Part shown: positions 63,694-64,000 of the stretch, one piece after another
Numbering within the stretch: position 1 is the stretch's first letter
Layout of the letters: each line of letters begins with the position of its first letter
Notes under the pieces: model-generated
Told to the model about the DNA's origin: nothing
What the model saw: the letters and a program-made list of their open reading frames with translations, nothing else
Database searches by the model: none
NCBI GenBank assembly: GCA_016471375.1
Contig: WGLZ01000090.1
Location: 1 to 64,000 of the forward strand
Direction: 5' to 3'
Source: Cyanobacteria bacterium RI_101
GTDB lineage: Bacteria > Cyanobacteriota > Cyanobacteriia > Cyanobacteriales > Microcystaceae
Length of the DNA stretch: 64,000 nucleotides
Translations under genes and position numbers: made by a program

Positions 63694-64000
63694 ATGGATT
63701 CTTTGCCGCCCAACGCCCCGGAAATTTTAGCCGCCCTGGAGATTCCGGCGGATCTGAATTTTGAGTTGCCCGACCCCGAAGACGACCAGATTCAAGACCA
63801 TGAGTTTGAAAGCCAGTTGGATAATTGCTGGAAAATTTGCGAGCGCTTCGACCTGCAAACCGATATTTGGCGGGGGCGGATTCTGCGGGTGATCCGGGAT
63901 CGGGAAAAACAGGGGGGCGACGGTCGGGGCACGGGCTTTCTCAACTGGCTCAAGCAGAGGGAGATTACCAAAAGCCAAGCCTACGCGCTGATTCAGTTGG
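63694..64000 (+). CDS. Conserved cyanobacterial hypothetical protein (partial, runs off the right edge)
   Basis: The frame from ATG 63694 stays open to the window end, giving over 100 residues. It starts with acidic, Pro-rich sequence (PADLNFELPDPEDDQIQDHEFE), then a Trp/Arg-rich part (CWKICERFDLQTDIWRGRILRVIRDREK) and a possible DNA-binding-type segment (LNWLKQREITKSQAYALIQL). Family not named. The minus-strand track ORF here is its shadow. Expression may follow gshB after a 93-bp gap. Confidence 0.65.
   Translation, partial: MDSLPPNAPEILAALEIPADLNFELPDPEDDQIQDHEFESQLDNCWKICERFDLQTDIWRGRILRVIRDREKQGGDGRGTGFLNWLKQREITKSQAYALIQL

Overview
The window is cyanobacterial chromosome. It carries a cyanobacterial-type nif cluster (hesA, hesB, fdxH, CBS gene, CCE_0567-type DUF683 gene), a PatA-type regulator, plastocyanin, Ycf20 and DUF3120 genes, and promoters matching the NtcA pattern GTA-N8-TAC. 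Core genes are moderately GC-rich. The hexamer GGCGCC and its one-sided variants (CAGCGCC, GGCGCTG) recur throughout, whereas the usual cyanobacterial HIP1 octamer GCGATCGC was not noticed. I do not assign a genus.

Region 1 (1-5.4 kb) is the end of a type III-B-like CRISPR-Cas locus: a HEPN protein tail with an in-frame stop upstream, a short Cmr4-like RAMP, a Cmr5-like small subunit and a Cmr6-Cmr1 fusion. A bidirectional terminator separates these from a 19-repeat array that is probably transcribed on the minus strand from a leader near 5.2-5.3 kb. Region 2 (5.7-16 kb) holds housekeeping and accessory genes: PEP synthase, a GH63-like hydrolase, a vWA lipoprotein, a desaturase-SDR fusion, a Uma2 protein, tRNA-Tyr, tRNA-Thr and an isoaspartyl peptidase.

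Region 3 (16-38.4 kb) is for nitrogen fixation. A molybdenum block (modA, a DUF364 gene, mop) is followed by two divergent nif arms. The minus arm reads nifB-nifS-nifU-nifH-nifD-(insertion)-nifK-nifV-nifZ-nifT-hypothetical. The plus arm reads Mo_nitro_C gene-nifE-nifN-nifX-DUF269-DUF683-nifW-hesA-hesB-CBS-fdxH-fdxB. Together they supply the structural subunits (HDK), the cofactor pathway (B, E, N, X, V), Fe-S assembly (U, S, HesA/B), maturation helpers (W, Z, T) and electron donors (FdxH, FdxB). Two oddities stand out: an opposite-strand four-helix-bundle gene lies between nifD and nifK, and fdxN is absent between nifB and nifS.

Region 4 (38.3-43.4 kb) has a cytochrome b-like membrane protein, a PatA-like regulator and an EAL c-di-GMP phosphodiesterase; the last two lie behind a textbook NtcA-type promoter. 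A ferric-iron permease follows. Region 5 (43.5-64 kb) is mostly housekeeping: infC, phoH-wecB-ylqD, petE, an FHA-adenylate cyclase, phoU, thrC, trpC, murE, three tandem AIM24 genes, an ABC ATPase, ycf20, pyrR, grxC and gshB.

Intergenic spaces carry several short repeat families. The most striking is an STRR-like CAGATAT/CAGTTAT heptamer repeat that abuts stop codons and supplies the last residues and stop codons of several genes, including nifE and trpC.
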